A stretch of 64,000 bases of DNA from Siphonodentalium dalli (GCA_032622095.1 CP136066.1:185786716-185850715), one strand, 5' to 3'; shown: positions 9,632 to 22,483, counted from the first letter of the stretch. Made by a program: numbers and translations. The notes: generated by a model not told the origin, from the sequence alone.

Positions 9632-10993
9632 ATGGCGATGTTATCTTCGAAATCGCCATACGACACTTCGAATTCTGCCAACGGATATGCCATGTCTCAT
9701 ATGTCCAATTTGAACATGAACATGTCCACGATGCAGTACAACACACAACACATGACAGGAGTGCCGATGTCAGGGCTTAACCCTTCGGATGTGAACAATA
9801 TTTCTATGGGAGGTGTGCCTTCTTCACCGTACGGATCTGTCGGGAGTGCTCCAGGCGTCAATTCGTACACATCAGCTACCAACATGAACGGGATGTCGAA
9901 CTTAACCCCGATGACGTCTATGTCGCAAATGGATGGCATGAATTCGCAAATTACGAGTATGGAACTTAATCAGTCCCAAAGCAACATGAACCGTGCCAGA
10001 GACAAAACATACAGACGTAGCTACACGCATGCGAAACCGCCATATTCGTATATATCTCTCATCACCATGGGAATCCAGCAAACGCCTTCTAAAATGTGTA
10101 CGTTGAGTGAAATATACCAGTTTATCATGGACTTATTTCCATTCTACAGACAAAACCAACAAAGATGGCAGAATTCCATACGACATAGCCTGTCGTTTAA
10201 TGACTGTTTTGTAAAAGTCCCTCGAACACCCGACAGGCCTGGAAAGGGAAGTTACTGGACCTTACATCCGGAATCAGGCAATATGTTTGAAAATGGGTGC
10301 TACTTGCGGCGACAAAAGCGGTTTAAGTGCCCACGGAGGGAGGCGTTGTACAAAGCTGGTAAAATGACCGAGGCAGAGGCTGAAATGGAGGAGGAAGCAG
10401 AGTCACGTGAGGTAACGGAAGTCAAGGAGGAATGTTCTTCTCCTGTCGGCGAAGAGGAAGAAGCGGCATCCCCGGAGTCTTCATCCCCGCCGCATACAGT
10501 CAGCACCCTCGAGCCCATCATGCCAAAACAAGAACCTGTAACACCAGTCGAATACACCCAAGTTTCTCAAGTGTCTCAACAACCTCAAGAACCACAACAA
10601 CAACAGCAGCAGCATCCGCAACTGCAACACCAACAACAACAACATTCCGTTCCTCTTGATCAGACTTATAACATCGCCGGAATGCACCATGACTATAACC
10701 AACACATGCAACAACAACAACAACAGTCATATGTTCCAAATTCGTTCAACCATCCGTTCTCTATAAACAATTTGATCACAGATCAGAATAAAATGGACCT
10801 GAAAATGTACGAAAATCTCCAGGACTCTAAGCTGGACTTAAGTAAGATCTATGAGTCTATGCAGTCAGGCTATGACGCTTATGCTCAAATGGGACATCCT
10901 CATATTCCAAAGGAATCTGTCCACCCGATCAGCTTGACCGACCAGAATGGGTACTATAAGACATATACACCAAACGCTACAGCAGGTCTGTGA
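9632..10993 (+). CDS. foxA: FoxA (HNF3-class) forkhead transcription factor, single coding exon
   Basis: The 453-residue product is a nuclear DNA-binding regulator. FoxA proteins are pioneer factors that specify endoderm, foregut and axial tissue in animals. The forkhead domain spans residues 135-232 (10034-10327). It begins [10 protein letters not shown] after the FoxA-typical TYRRSYTHA, has the recognition helix [13 protein letters not shown] (near 181-193), and ends [11 protein letters not shown]. The N-terminal part is Met/Asn/Ser-rich, as in FoxA activation regions. After the domain come a Glu-rich stretch (about 245-275), Gln runs (about 313-342 and 359-366), the Groucho-binding-like HPFSINNLI at 374-382 (FoxA conserved region II) and MDLKMYENL. 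The C-terminus [13 protein letters not shown] is followed by TGA. The ATG at 9632 has a strong AAAATGG context and starts MAMLSSKSP; the ATG at 9638 (MLSSKSP) is an equally plausible start. The frame is open upstream to 9470, but those 54 residues look unlike FoxA. Length and domain order fit a complete gene. Several core residues are unusual (see findings). Confidence 0.97.
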   Translation: MAMLSSKSPYDTSNSANGYAMSHMSNLNMNMSTMQYNTQHMTGVPMSGLNPSDVNNISMGGVPSSPYGSVGSAPGVNSYTSATNMNGMSNLTPMTSMSQMDGMNSQITSMELNQSQSNMNRARDKTYRRSYTHAKPPYSYISLITMGIQQTPSKMCTLSEIYQFIMDLFPFYRQNQQRWQNSIRHSLSFNDCFVKVPRTPDRPGKGSYWTLHPESGNMFENGCYLRRQKRFKCPRREALYKAGKMTEAEAEMEEEAESREVTEVKEECSSPVGEEEEAASPESSSPPHTVSTLEPIMPKQEPVTPVEYTQVSQVSQQPQEPQQQQQQHPQLQHQQQQHSVPLDQTYNIAGMHHDYNQHMQQQQQQSYVPNSFNHPFSINNLITDQNKMDLKMYENLQDSKLDLSKIYESMQSGYDAYAQMGHPHIPKESVHPISLTDQNGYYKTYTPNATAGL

Positions 10994-13982
10994 TTTTCAC
11001 CCGTTTTCGGATTATTTCGTGTGTCTTCGTGAAGCTATTTACCAAAGAATTTTGTTTTTGTTGTGACCTTTTGTTGATGTTGTCTCCTCTCTGAAGCCTG
11101 GGAAAATTTCGAGCAGTGGAATGACGCATTCACAAGCTGGTATCAATTTTGTTTATTTATATTACCAACAAGTTGTTTCTACCGCATTTATATATATAGC
11201 AGATCATCACGACTAACATTTTACACACTTAAACGCTAGAAACCTAAAGCTTTAATTTAGATAAAGTTAAAAAGTTTAAAGTTGCCTTTTGTGACTCTAT
11301 TTTTACTCTTTAATAGATATAAAGAGCTGACTCATACTCTTATAAAGATAGTATTGTCCCATTTATACGATCGTCATGTCAACTATTTTAAACAGGGAAA
11401 CTATTCAATTGGTCTATATATAATTTATTTTTGCGACCTAAATAGTGCATATCTTTGCAATTAAGTCATTGTCCATTAACATCCGAAGTGTTTGAAAACT
11501 TGTGTACTTATTTTTTCACTCCATCTAAAACGCTATGTGTTAAATTTCTCGCAAATAACTCACTGAAGTAAACAAACTATATATTAGTCAAAATAATTAG
11601 TCAAAACAGCTTCTCTCTTGTCACATATATATAAACTGTATCGCAATGTTTGGATAAAACAAATTGATTATTCCAATATATTCCGGAAAATTATAGTGCT
11701 ACTTCCACAACCGGTTTCTGGTTTTATAGATGCCCATTGTTTACATTCTGAAGTTTACAAACAGAGAAAAGTCATCAATTGCTCCCCGTGGAACAAGGTC
11801 ATGCGTAATTTGTTTGAATTGTTGTGCAAACTTACCGTAGTCCGCCTGAATACATATTTACAAGACATAAATTGTGAATGGAATGATTTGGGAATCCCAC
11901 ATCCATATCCAGTGGTTGTGTAACAAATGTCAACATCATGCATCTTTTTATTTATTTTTCGTATAACCATTGTCATTTCGTTCCACCTGTGAGTTAAGAT
12001 TATTCACATAACCGGCTGTCACATTATATAAAAAACTTCTTCGAGTTCACTGCTTTAATGCTGGTGCAATGTTAATATTCACATCAAAAACTTACAACTG
12101 TCTCATTGTCTGTTATATGGATTTTATTTTGCAGCCATTCAAACAAATTTCGTTGATCTCGTCGAGCCAAATATGAATTTTAAATTTATCGCATCACATA
12201 ACTATGCCGAAGTCCAAACACGGGTATTTCACGGGTATTTCACTTTAGAAAACAATCCATCCAAGCGTAGAAAATTCCATTTGCCAATTTCTTCGAGAAC
12301 ACAAATATTCTCACACAAATTCATTAAATATTGGTGGCACATACCCAAGCGACATTGCTCTTATGTATTTAACATTATTATACCGCAACTCAAAAGTGCG
12401 GAACTACGAATTTTATGAATGTTTTTCATTGGCATCTAAATCAATAGATGTGGATATAAGAAACAATAGAGTTGGACTATATCACTTAGAATACGACGCA
12501 ACTGAAAAATACCCTTTCTGCAATTGTATGTATTGCTTGTGTATGTGCCACAAAACTTCAATCTTTATAGCATTCCGGGTGTTTACCTGCAAACGACAAT
12601 CATTCCTAACCATGTCACAATCAGTCACATATTGTTGTGTATAGGGGTTTTTCTATACCCACATATTGTTCAAATTGTACGAAAGTTCATATTTATTGAC
12701 TGTTCAAATACGCAGATGATGCATTTCCAGATATATATTCATATGTTATATATTCATTTGAGTGAAAACCATATGTGTCTTATTTGTATATATTGTTCTA
12801 TCGCCATTTTGTAGATTTATTTCAGAGCCATTAAACAAAACTATCCAGAACACATCATTCTTTATTATTTGTTTCTCCGCGGTCAACATACTGTACTTAT
12901 ATACTATTGAAGAAATACATTCACGTTATATTCTTCCCCAATCCGAAAATTCGGTAAACCATATCGTTAAACAATTTTGTGTATTAATTTGTACAACATT
13001 TTGGTACTTTAAATTAGTGGTTATTGTTTGCCTTAGGTGATGACCATCCACTAATTCAAGGTACATAAATTATGGACAAAATTAATTTAGAATCGAGTGT
13101 TTGAATATACATCATTACAAAGTTTATCGGAAAAATACTAAATATGCCATATCCTCAGGTTGGTAAGCAATTATTTAGCATCATTTTATGTATATATCTG
13201 TATTCAAATTATACTAGTAATATCGGTTTCCTTCAAAATTAACATCCGAACTGTGGTTTATTTGTGAAAAGTATAGAATTCTGAAGTAATGGACCATCCC
13301 GTCAACGTCCTTCTATCTTGTGGAATCAATTAGAAATATTATTTCCAATTCAAACAAAATTATTCTTCCACCGCACCCATTCAGAGACACGGTATGAGAT
13401 TCTATTTCGAATATATTCTCCAAAGAGACATGGTCCGAATATTGATCAATCCCGAACAATCAAACCAGATCTATCCCTTTAATATTGATGGTTAAATGTG
13501 TAATGAAATGACACACTTTCCGTCTTATATATAACTGTATTCACACAGAGACGTGGGCAAGGATTTTTTGGTCAAATTTTGAGGTTCTAACTGCGCCCCC
13601 TCCACAATACGATAAAAATACCCAACTCTACGAGGTTCCATTTGCAACCCGTTGAGTTGGAATTTTCCAACAGGTACCTCAAATTTTCAACTCTCAGAAA
13701 ATTCCACCCAAACATCAAAATGGTTGTGAATTCTCCAACTGAAGTTCATTATTTCAGTCTGTAATTTTAACATGCTCTGATCTTTGTCTCAACAAGATAC
13801 GTTTTACACAATATATTGTTTGGAAATTTAAACTATCAGAAATATCTTAAACTTATTTTTGGTCTGACATTTCAATTGTCGTTGATCCGGAAATGAACAT
13901 TCCTATTGTTGAAAAGTTTGATCAAAGTTGGGAGTTTGCTATCTATAACCCACCACATCTTGTCATTAAGACGATAATTTGT
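10994..13982. other. foxA 3' flank and intergenic DNA
   Basis: The first part must hold the foxA 3' UTR. I found no AATAAA in the 2 kb after the stop; an ATTAAA at 12323-12328 is the nearest near-consensus signal. Several 60-107 codon frames (11282-13040) have AT-biased codons and no recognised motif. There are no repeats with clear structure. Confidence 0.5.
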
Positions 13983-14023
13983 ATTGTCTATGATTGTATA
14001 TATTATATACAATCATAGACAAT
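13983..14023. repeat. Perfect 20-bp-arm hairpin
   Basis: ATTGTCTATGATTGTATATA, one T, then the exact reverse complement. The symmetry is perfect over 41 bp with a 1-nt centre. No longer element boundary was seen, although a PIF/Harbinger-like MITE begins 20 bp downstream. Confidence 0.8.
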
Positions 14024-14043
14024 AGTCTGCATTCCATATCTTA

Positions 14044-14455
14044 GGGTTCGTTCACACACTGGTACGTTTGCCTGGTATTTTTTCCAGGCATTTCGTCATA
14101 GGAGAATCATAATTATGATGCCATAATATAAACGGAAACATGCTTATAAAATTATGCACCTTTGCCCCAAAGATAACGACAAGAGAAGTAAACTTTATAT
14201 AATGGTGCTACTAATATTTTACTTCAAATACCTGTATGGTTTATTCGTGCGAGATAGTTGCATGGTATTTACAGGCAAACATCGCTAGCATCGCTATATA
14301 CTTGTGGAACTACAGAGTTTTTATTTCTCAGTTAGTTATAGCTGTTTTACGGTGTGCATTTTATAAGCATGTGCGTTAGTTTTCCTGACACATTATAGCT
14401 TTCCCTATATAAATGCCTGCAAATAAATACCAGACAAATGTTGCTTGTGTATGGT
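14044..14455. mobile_element. PIF/Harbinger-like MITE, right end decayed
   Basis: TTA (14041-14043) is followed by GGGTTCGTTCACACACTGG, the same end as the intact copies at 59927 and 63321. Shared internal words are ATAATATAAACGGAAACATGC and ACAGGCAAACAT. The right side still shows ATGCCTGCAAATAAATACC but lacks a clean terminal CGTACCC. Confidence 0.7.
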
Positions 14456-14486
14456 CGAGACCTTACATTGTCCATGATATACCTGA

Positions 14487-14504
14487 CCCCCCCCCCCCCC
14501 CCCC
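14487..14504. repeat. Poly-C tract (18 C)
   Basis: Uninterrupted run of 18 C residues between ACCTGA and GTCCCACC. The exact length may be uncertain in an assembly. Confidence 0.95.
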
Positions 14505-15689
14505 GTCCCACCACGGCCAAGTGGTCCTGTTTGTCTGCTATGATATTGAGGGTATACTGCTGAATTGCTATGGTGCTGGTAGTGTAAACTCATGCCGTTA
14601 CGAAAAAGTACCGTTATTTTTATAACGTTATCATTTTCGCGGCGTTTGGCTAATCCGAGCAATTTGAGAAAAACCCGGTGTCTGTATAAAACATTCAAGA
14701 AAATATTTTTTTTTTAAACAAATTAATAATGGCTGCGCTGGTGGTTGCAAAACGACGTGAATAACCATCTTGATTATCCTCAATTTGCAACAGCTAATAA
14801 AAACCAATATTCCAATATTTCGCAATATTTGCTTTTGAATGTTTGACACACACAATGGCTTTTCCTGGATATGTTCAAATTATCCGATCACCACAGAAAT
14901 GAAAACTTTGGGGGAAAATAGGGTACTTTTGCTTAACTACATCAGTTTGCACAAACAGCATCATATCAATTTAGCAGGACCCACCAGCATCATAAAGTAC
15001 ATTAGCAGGGCCATCGAAACCTGTATCATACTCTGTCGTGGCATTCTTGACCTGGATTCAGACTCGACCGATTTGCATATTCATATAGGCTATATATATA
15101 TACTATGAGTATGTAGAATCAAGTACGCTCGCATTGGTCTCGGTATAAGCTCTCGTGAACCTTCACAGTCGCCTACAACACTCTTCATAATCTTGTTTTC
15201 ATATAAGTATACAACAGATCGGTTTCAAAAATCAATTCAGTGTATGACCTTAAACATGCAATGCATGTCGTAGGGTTATTCAATTGGAGAGAGCATATAT
15301 AGCTATCATTGACAGTCATTATTTCATCTTGTTTTTTCATTTTATCTTAAACGGACATGGATCATCCAATGTCTGTCTTTGTAATTTGAATGAGGTATAA
15401 AATAGTTTGACAAATACACGAACGATTGATGACTTGACTTGAAAAATATTTTATTTGCATAATATACAAAAGGGGATTGGGGCACAAGTTTTTGCAACTG
15501 ACGAAGCCCGTCTCCCAACACAATATAATGACACACATTGTAATCAAGATGATGGTACAAACGGCGTTCAGATCATATTCCACCTGTTCAAAACCTGTGA
15601 ACATTTTGATGTTCTTATCCGTTCTGACAGGAAACTTTATAACATTGAACAAACAATGCAGGGAATATATTGCTTTGTTGATACTTATT
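14505..15689. other. Intergenic DNA, nothing recognised
   Basis: Short overlapping ORFs on both strands (up to 106 codons at 15455-15775) show no recognised motif. Nothing else structured is seen. Confidence 0.5.
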
Positions 15690-16025
15690 CTTCAACAATC
15701 TACTTCACAGTAGGGGTGGTTCCAGCTCTAGTTTGTATACTTTTTGTGACTTTTGTGGGACCGATATCGCAATAAACATTGAATGAATTACCCGGGAAAC
15801 AACCCATGATTGGAAGCGACGCAAAGCAAAATTATACACAAAGTCAATTAAATCGTGCAATTTCTATACCAACACCTTTTGGTAGTGAAACGCATTGTTA
15901 AGGAACCAGTATTAAGAAATCTATTACCATCGCTGTTTTGTTCAATGTTATAAACTTCCCAGTCACAATATCAAAAAGTTCCTTGTAGAGTATGATCTCC
16001 AAAGGCGTAGCTAGAGTATAGCGTG
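15690..16025. mobile_element. Fragment of the foldback/SINE-associated repeat family (33121, 34438)
   Basis: Shares with the elements at 33121-33590 and 34438-35115 the words CTTTTGTGGGACCGATATCG-like, CAATAAACATTGAAT, AGTCAATTAAATCGTG, AAAAAGTTCC and AGTATGATCTCC...GGCGTAGC. It ends immediately before the next TTAA-flanked MITE. Arms are incomplete here. Confidence 0.6.
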
Positions 16026-16033
16026 GAGATTAA

Positions 16034-16493
16034 CCCTATCAGTGTCAGGTCCGATTTTTGTATCAACCCATATACCCTGTGCCAATGCATTCTCTTATAT
16101 ATGCGAGTCGACCATAGGTCGCCTCGCATATATAAGAGAATGCATTGGCCTAACAATTGTTCATCATTTGTTATTATTTTTTACAATTTTTATAATTTTT
16201 TCTTATATTCTTTAACAGACTTATTTTGTAGGTTTAGTGCCAGGGAATCTTACGTTTTTCATGGGCATCAAAATTATGACTGTGAATACTTGGTGATAGT
16301 TTTGAGTTTTAACATGCCCCTAAGGTTTGAACCAGTTTGTTTTTAAATTCGCTATAGCATGCTTAAGCATACCCAAAAAATTCAACCCAAAAACAAAATC
16401 TAAAATAATTCTTATTTTTTTATAATTATTTTAGGGCCGATTTAACAGACCGTAAATTAGGGCCGATGAGATCGGCCCCTGGCACTGAAAGGG
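16034..16493. mobile_element. piggyBac-like MITE (CCCTATCAGTG ends) with one 69-bp hairpin
   Basis: The left end is TTAA (16030-16033) then CCCTATCAGTGTCAGG; the right end is CCTGGCACTGAAAGGG then TTAT (16494-16497). TTAA targets and CCC-starting ends are hallmarks of piggyBac-family elements. The hairpin GCCAATGC...GCATTGGC occupies 16081-16149: two 33-bp arms with one mismatch and the loop ATA. It is followed by the AT-rich spacer found in the double-hairpin copies, but the second hairpin is replaced by other DNA. Confidence 0.8.
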
Positions 16494-16497
16494 TTAT

Positions 16498-17476
16498 TGG
16501 CATGATCATCCAGGGACACCGAACATGTGATAATCGAGAATGCAAATCATATAGAAACAGAGAGTATAGATATAACGGTATGCATGTATCCACACACAAA
16601 AACATATGGATCATGGTCGCATGCAGGGACATATCGAGTGAGGGAACAGATACGTCCTTTCTACATGCTAATCATGTTGTCGTATGTATATATATACCAG
16701 TTGTAGTCACATAACGCGATCTAACACCGATGTTCTCGTCTTTATTTTGCTAGGCGTCAGTGGTAATTGAAAATAAAACTTTGGTTTTTGTATCCACAGA
16801 CGAAATTCGAAACTCCTTCAATGAGTCAAGGTTCGGGTTTCGACAATACGAGGCGCAACAGAAGTTTCACACCATGCTAGTTCGCTAATACGGAGTAATT
16901 GGGTGTAGGTCAAATCTTAGGTACACAAGATGTCAATAAAAGGTTCACATGAAACATGTTATAAAGCGTTCCTTTAATACCAGCCCCGTTAATTACCGTT
17001 TGTAATTGAAATACGACACATTTCTCCCTCGCAACACCATTTTCAAATATCTCTCATATACCATATATCTCTCCATAATAACACGCACGCTCATCATATA
17101 TTTTTCCGAAATACCACGCATTATCACCTTACACTCATATACCCTTAAATGCGATGAGCTGTCTCTTCCTGACAGCGTTTCCATCAATTAACGACGACAA
17201 AATTTCTACAGAAATACTTTTCAAGTCAACTTTCTTTTAACACCCCAAAACAAAACAAAAAAGACATCTGCTCTGGCAGACATTTCACTCAAAGTGTTTT
17301 AAAAGATAGATTTACAATTTTGAAAAATTATTTAATGTTTTAAAAATATCGACCTTTTTTGTCCCGGATCGTTGAAAATAATAGTTGGATAAAACATTAT
17401 TTTCTATTACAGAAACATCTCTTGCATATTTTATATTTCTGAATATATACAGAAAGTTCATCGAAGAGATACACTA
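16498..17476. other. Intergenic DNA, nothing recognised
   Basis: No repeat family or coding feature was identified. Short frames at 16466-16714 and 16993-17191 are not recognised. Confidence 0.45.
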
Positions 17477-17625
17477 CAGGGATGGGGTAATTGTAATTGA
17501 ATGTAATTAATTTGTAATTGGACCATTTCTCAATTAGAAGTAATTGAAAGTAATTAATTACTTGGATAATAGACGTGTAATTCAATTACTTTTCAATTAC
17601 ATCCAACTACTTTCCATTTTTTTTT
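17477..17625. mobile_element. hAT-like MITE remnant rich in TAATTAC/GTAATTG
   Basis: Begins with CAGGGATGGGGTAATTG, a widespread hAT-type terminus, then many alternating GTAATTGAAAGTAATT words on both strands. The right end is not clean, so the boundary is approximate. A similar AATTAC-rich patch lies at about 42440-42520. Confidence 0.5.
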
Positions 17626-17990
17626 ACATATTTACTGATGATGTTTAATCATGCACCAACATATTGGGAATTTACTCCGTTTCATGTGTATTTCTTTCAC
17701 TAAATATTGTATTTAATTTTCTTGCATGCATTGCACAATAATTATTACACGCTTGTTCCTATAGAAGTACACTGTTATTGATGTTCCATATTTACAAATC
17801 CGTATGGAAAGTACGTTCCATACGCATCTCGTTGACGTCAAATGACGCACATGACGTTCGTCCCAACCATGAAATCGGAAGAATGAAATAAAAGTATCAT
17901 CACACATGACAAAACAATCCATGTATGTGCCTAATTAAACATTGTAACCCTGTAATTTATATTGCACGTATTCTAGGACGGGCTATGTGC

Positions 17991-18153
17991 AATAAACACA
18001 GAACCACACTTGTGTTAACGGATTTGTTGATACGACACTTGTGCCATTGCGGAAGAATATATCTTGAGACTGCGCCTCTCGTTCCATCCTTCCGCACTAG
18101 CACTCGTGTCGTATCAACAAACATGTTAACACACGTGTCGTTCTGTGTATTTA
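17991..18153. mobile_element. Foldback MITE with ~64-bp arms
   Basis: The left arm contains AAACACAGAACCACAC, TGTTAACGG, TTTGTTGATACGACAC and TTGCGGAAG. The right arm holds the complements in reverse order, ending GTTCTGTGTATTT. The loop is about 30 bp. There is no ORF and no clear target duplication. Confidence 0.7.
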
Positions 18154-18228
18154 CACCATCTTTGAAAATTGACCGACAACTGCAGTGGAGATGTTTATAG
18201 ATTGAAAACTTATAACTTCGCCCGTTAA

Positions 18229-18443
18229 CCCTTTTTATACTAAATGGATGTTCCTACCTAGTTAAAAATGTACATAGGATTGGACTATTATTGATTTAGA
18301 GGGATGTACAGATAATATAAGCAGACGACAGATAAGAAAAGTACAGAAGGAGTCATATTTATTCAAGAAACTTTTCAGAAAATAATTATCTGAACACTTT
18401 CTATGGGATAATTACTAATCAATGAGTGTTTAGTATAGGCGGG
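18229..18443. mobile_element. piggyBac-like MITE, family B (215 bp)
   Basis: TTAA at 18225-18228 and 18444-18447 flanks CCCTTTTTATACTAAATGG ... GTTTAGTATAGGCGGG. Internal AATATAAGCAGACGACA and an inverted TCAGAAAATAATTATCTGA match the other family B copies. The length equals that of the copy at 56265 (215 bp). Non-coding. Confidence 0.85.
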
Positions 18444-18447
18444 TTAA

Positions 18448-19323
18448 GCAACAACCAACTTTGCCACTCTATGTTCGAATTCCAAACGACGTTCGTGCAA
18501 CATTCAGTGCGTTTTCTTTAGTTGTCGGTCAGACAAGAAACATAACTTATTATATTCAGTATTAAATTAGGTCGCTATTCGATCGTACCAATACACACTT
18601 GGTGTTATTCGGACTTTATCAACACATTATAGTGTAACTAGCATTGTACGTGATATCCCGCCACACCTTGTGGGAGAGTATATAGTCTATTGTTGATTGA
18701 TGGACGAAGTTAGACATTTCCAATCTAAACCTGCCCAATAACTTGCCCAGATCCCATTCTACTCTAAACTGAAGACTCACAAATTTATCGGCGAATCGAA
18801 GACATAATTATCTATGCCCCAGATCATGTATTCGTGGGGCAGAGTTATTTGCTTTCCGACTTAAACAAACTATCTTCGCCAACCCCACAGATAAAGTAGG
18901 TCAAATCTCATTATCCGTGGAGACTTACGCAGGGAATTATGGGGAAACGACAACCAACCGACAAAGAGAGATAAATCACCGAATCACAGATTAGGAATTT
19001 GCGCCAAATCCGAGACTTTGGTGGTATATGTTCCCTTGATCATGATGTCCGGATTGGGCAACAGAACAAACACGATATTTCTCTGATCATGACTTGTGCA
19101 GAGAATCAGTAAGATTTCTGTATTACCTGTCGGGATAATCCGTCTTGCGAAGATAAGCGAGTAGTCGTCCCCGGAACAGATGTGCTGACCTGTGGTCGTG
19201 ATTCAGGAAGTAACTTTATCTGATAATATTCCCCTCGAAGATAGCAGTTCTCAGTGGTGTCCCTTCTATTACCACTTCTCGTTGAGTATTCATTTTTATG
19301 TTGAAATGCACCTGTCCAACACT
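18448..19323. other. Intergenic DNA, nothing recognised
   Basis: No structured repeat or credible coding segment was seen. Confidence 0.45.
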
Positions 19324-19327
19324 TTAA

Positions 19328-19530
19328 CCCTACCATGACTTTAGCTTCCTGAAATATTTCGAAAACCCTGTGCCAATACATTATCTTATATATGCGAGTC
19401 TTCATAGGAAGCATCGTATAGATAAGAAAATGCATTGGCCTAATAATATTTACTTTGATTTTGTAAGCCAGTGCACTATCTTATATATATGCGAGGCTCT
19501 CTAGCATATATAAGAGAATGCACTGGCACA
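19328..19530. mobile_element. Double-hairpin piggyBac-like MITE, right end lost
   Basis: TTAA (19324-19327) is followed by CCCTACCATGACTTTAGC, then CCTGAAATATTTCGAAAACCC and two hairpins (about 19372-19440 and 19467-19527) with the shared CCAATACATTATCTTATATA and CCAGTGCACTATC arms. The expected GTCATGAAAGGG right terminus is absent. Confidence 0.75.
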
Positions 19531-19791
19531 ACGAACAATGTTAGATCATCACATCAATATGTAACCAATGTGTAAAGGAACCAGTAATCCCCGACTGGAC
19601 ATCATTCGAAGTATTAACCTGGGTATATATATCAGTGTTTCATGTGGCTGTTCTTTGTGGTGTGTCTAATGCAAAAATGGTGTGCGGCAGGGCTATATTA
19701 TTTTTCCTGTATGGCAGCGATAAAGAGCATCCGTCTCACTTGTAGAAAGTCTAAATCAGCTGATAAAGGTATATGGCTATAAGTATGTACA

Positions 19792-19905
19792 CAGTAATGC
19801 CCAAAGTAATTGAACACTTAACCACAGCAGATTTATGGGTAATTTTTCAGGATTTAGTCGGAAATATGGCTTGTTGCCATTCACCGGAAAGCTCTCGCAT
19901 TACTG
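19792..19905. mobile_element. Tc1/mariner-like MITE, family C, internally deleted
   Basis: Ends CAGTAATGCCC and GCATTACTG next to TA. Inner words TTAACCACAGCAGA, TTTCAGGATTTAGTCGG and ATGGCTTGTTGCCATTCA match the full foldback copy at 37768-37969. The returning arm is mostly deleted here. Confidence 0.75.
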
Positions 19906-21534
19906 TAGTACACTCAATTTATTATTGCAGTAATTATACGAGTTGTGTTCCGAGATATGTTTACCGTCGTACTGTCCTAGAATGCGACAATTGACTTGAA
20001 CATTATAGGAACTCTATGCATTCGAAGTTGGGCCAAGCGAAATAACATAAAAGTATGTAAAACAACTATCATCAACAAGTACATGAAAAATTAGATGGAC
20101 TTTGTTCTTATTTTCATTATTAAAAACTCTCCAATAATAAGATTTTGCATGACAAAACCAATGTTATGTAAACAGTGGAATTACCAATAAACGTCCAATT
20201 TGTCCAAAGTTTAATCACAATTTGATAATAAAAATAATAGGAAAAGTCAAAGCATTGAAAAATATTCTGAAATCTATAAAGACTAAAATATTTTAACTTA
20301 CTACTAGTTTAATGATGTTTGTTGGCAAAATTTCGTTATTGGGGAACTATCAATAATGAATATAAGAACTAAGTTTATCTATTTCGCTTGCTCTTCTTAG
20401 CGGTGATGTTTAACTTATATTTTTTTGCACCTTGACCCACTACGATTGCCTTGGGTCCCTTTAAGTTTGCCTTTAATCAGATTCACCGAACAAAATCATT
20501 CCTACCCAGACACAATCGCAGTCGGATATAGAACATATATGCTCGTGTAGTATTTCATCGTGTCCTTCATTCGAACATTGTAATTCGACGTCCATTTCTC
20601 TTTTTATCGCCGCTCTATGAAAATCGATTTGTTTTCAATAGACTTTTAATAAGTTTCCACACGGCGGAGATTTGTGGCTTTGTTCTCAATGCAGTGGCTC
20701 ATTGTTCCATGTCGGCAGCATTGTTAGCGAAATGGGACATAGAATTAGCCTATATATCCCAGCTATTTGCCAACCATTTCACGGCGAGCCATTTTTGCTA
20801 ATTGCAAAAATCACACGTTTATACTAAATATTTACAAATAACAGCCCGTGTTATCGTAACTTGGTGTTACATTCAGGGTGGCAATTTGGTTATTGGCAAA
20901 TGAAAAGCGCGTGAGGTTTTTCTGTGATTAATAAATAATGAGCTATTTGGAAGTTGTTAACCGGATTAGTCACTGACCTCTTTGGCGGATAGGTAATATA
21001 AAGGTGTGTTAAGGAAAAGCATAATACATTTGTCAAAATATTGCGATTGAGTATGAAAATCGTCGCCTTTAGTGTCCATATAAATATAAATCTACTTTCA
21101 CGGTTCATAAATCTGAATTAAGTCATTTCAAAACAATATCTTATAGCATTAGAATAAACAGGGTCCATATCTTAAAGACACACCGCCCGATTTGAAAACA
21201 TAATGTTAGTGTGCATGTGTTCGTCTGAAAGCGATAACATAGGAATTCATACATAGGATCGTTACACTATAAGTAAAAGTATATACAGTATTTTCAAAAG
21301 AAGAAGCTATTCAAAGTTTTAACTTCTAAGACGTCTCCATAAAAATAAAATAATCAGGTCACATAAAGAGCCTTTATTATTTCGTTTTACAATAAAAAAC
21401 GTTCAAATGCGTTGTTATGTAATTTATAATTTCACTATAACTATATATAATGTCTGTGATGCAACAAAAAAACAGTTTCGGAAACAACTTGAAACCATGG
21501 TTTAAAACGATTTTTTTTCCAGAACGAAGGCTAC
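19906..21534. other. Intergenic DNA, nothing recognised
   Basis: AT-rich with frequent short A/T runs. Small frames (for example 20890-21108 on −) lack recognised motifs. No terminal repeats were found. Confidence 0.45.
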
Positions 21535-22165
21535 GTTGACCTGGTGCAGCCTATTTGGCCTCACAATATTCGTGGTTTAGAGAGTTTCTTTCAACAAAGA
21601 AATATCATGTATAGCAAGAACATCCGAGTCCGTGTAATACGAGGGAAATGTTTGTTCAAAGTATATCTATTTGATTAGGGAATAAAGGAGTTTCTGGTTT
21701 CTAGAAAATACGAGTGGATCAACTATATATAATGCCTGTTTGGCTGCTTAGATAGACATAGATATACATGTATAAAATGTGCTTCACCTCTATGTTGTAC
21801 CTGGTGCAGCCTAATTGGCCTCCAAATATCCGTGGTTTATAGAGCTTCTTTCAACAAAGAAATATCATGTATAGGAGAAACATCATGCGCGGTGTGGTAG
21901 CAATGTCTGCGTGTAATGCGCGGGGGAATTTTTTTTTTCAAATTATATCGATATGATTAAGAAATAGTTTCTGGTTTCTAGAAAATACGAGTGGTACAAT
22001 TTCGGCAAACGATGACAGTATTATAGCGGTTATTGGGGACAGGAAGGAATGCGAAGCCGTATATTTCCTTTAGATATGTCATCCGTCTGTTAATAACTAT
22101 ATAATGCCTGTTCAGCTTCTTAGATAAACATAGATATACATGTAACATCTCTGTGTTGTACCATT
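21535..22165. repeat. Tandem duplication of a ~265-360-bp segment
   Basis: Both copies contain ACCTGGTGCAGCCTA, TTGGCCTC, CGTGGTTTA, TTCTTTCAACAAAGAAATAT, TTTCTGGTTTCTAGAAAATA, CTATATAATGCCTGTT and ACATAGATATACATGTA in this order. The second copy is longer, having extra sequence near 21995-22085. Unit function unknown; it has no persistent reading frame. Confidence 0.8.
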
Positions 22166-22483
22166 TCAATTTTAGTTGTTGTATTTGGTTTTATCATTTT
22201 CTCTCAAGAATGCCAACTGCGAAATGAGTATTCAAGTTGTGGACGAACCTATGTTTATGGGCAAGTTCTCTCGTACAATTGTTCTGATTTTGCCACCTAT
22301 ATAGTGGCATTGGCTTTGTCCGCGAAATACGACCAGAGCAATTGCCGGAGGTCTGTTTTTAAATAAGATCAACGGTTAGGTTATGTGTGCCTAATTGCAA
22401 TCACCTATAATCATGAACAAATCTCAATATTCCATTATTAAAGGTGTTGTGACTTAGGGCTTAATTGCGACGTGTTGCGTTAA

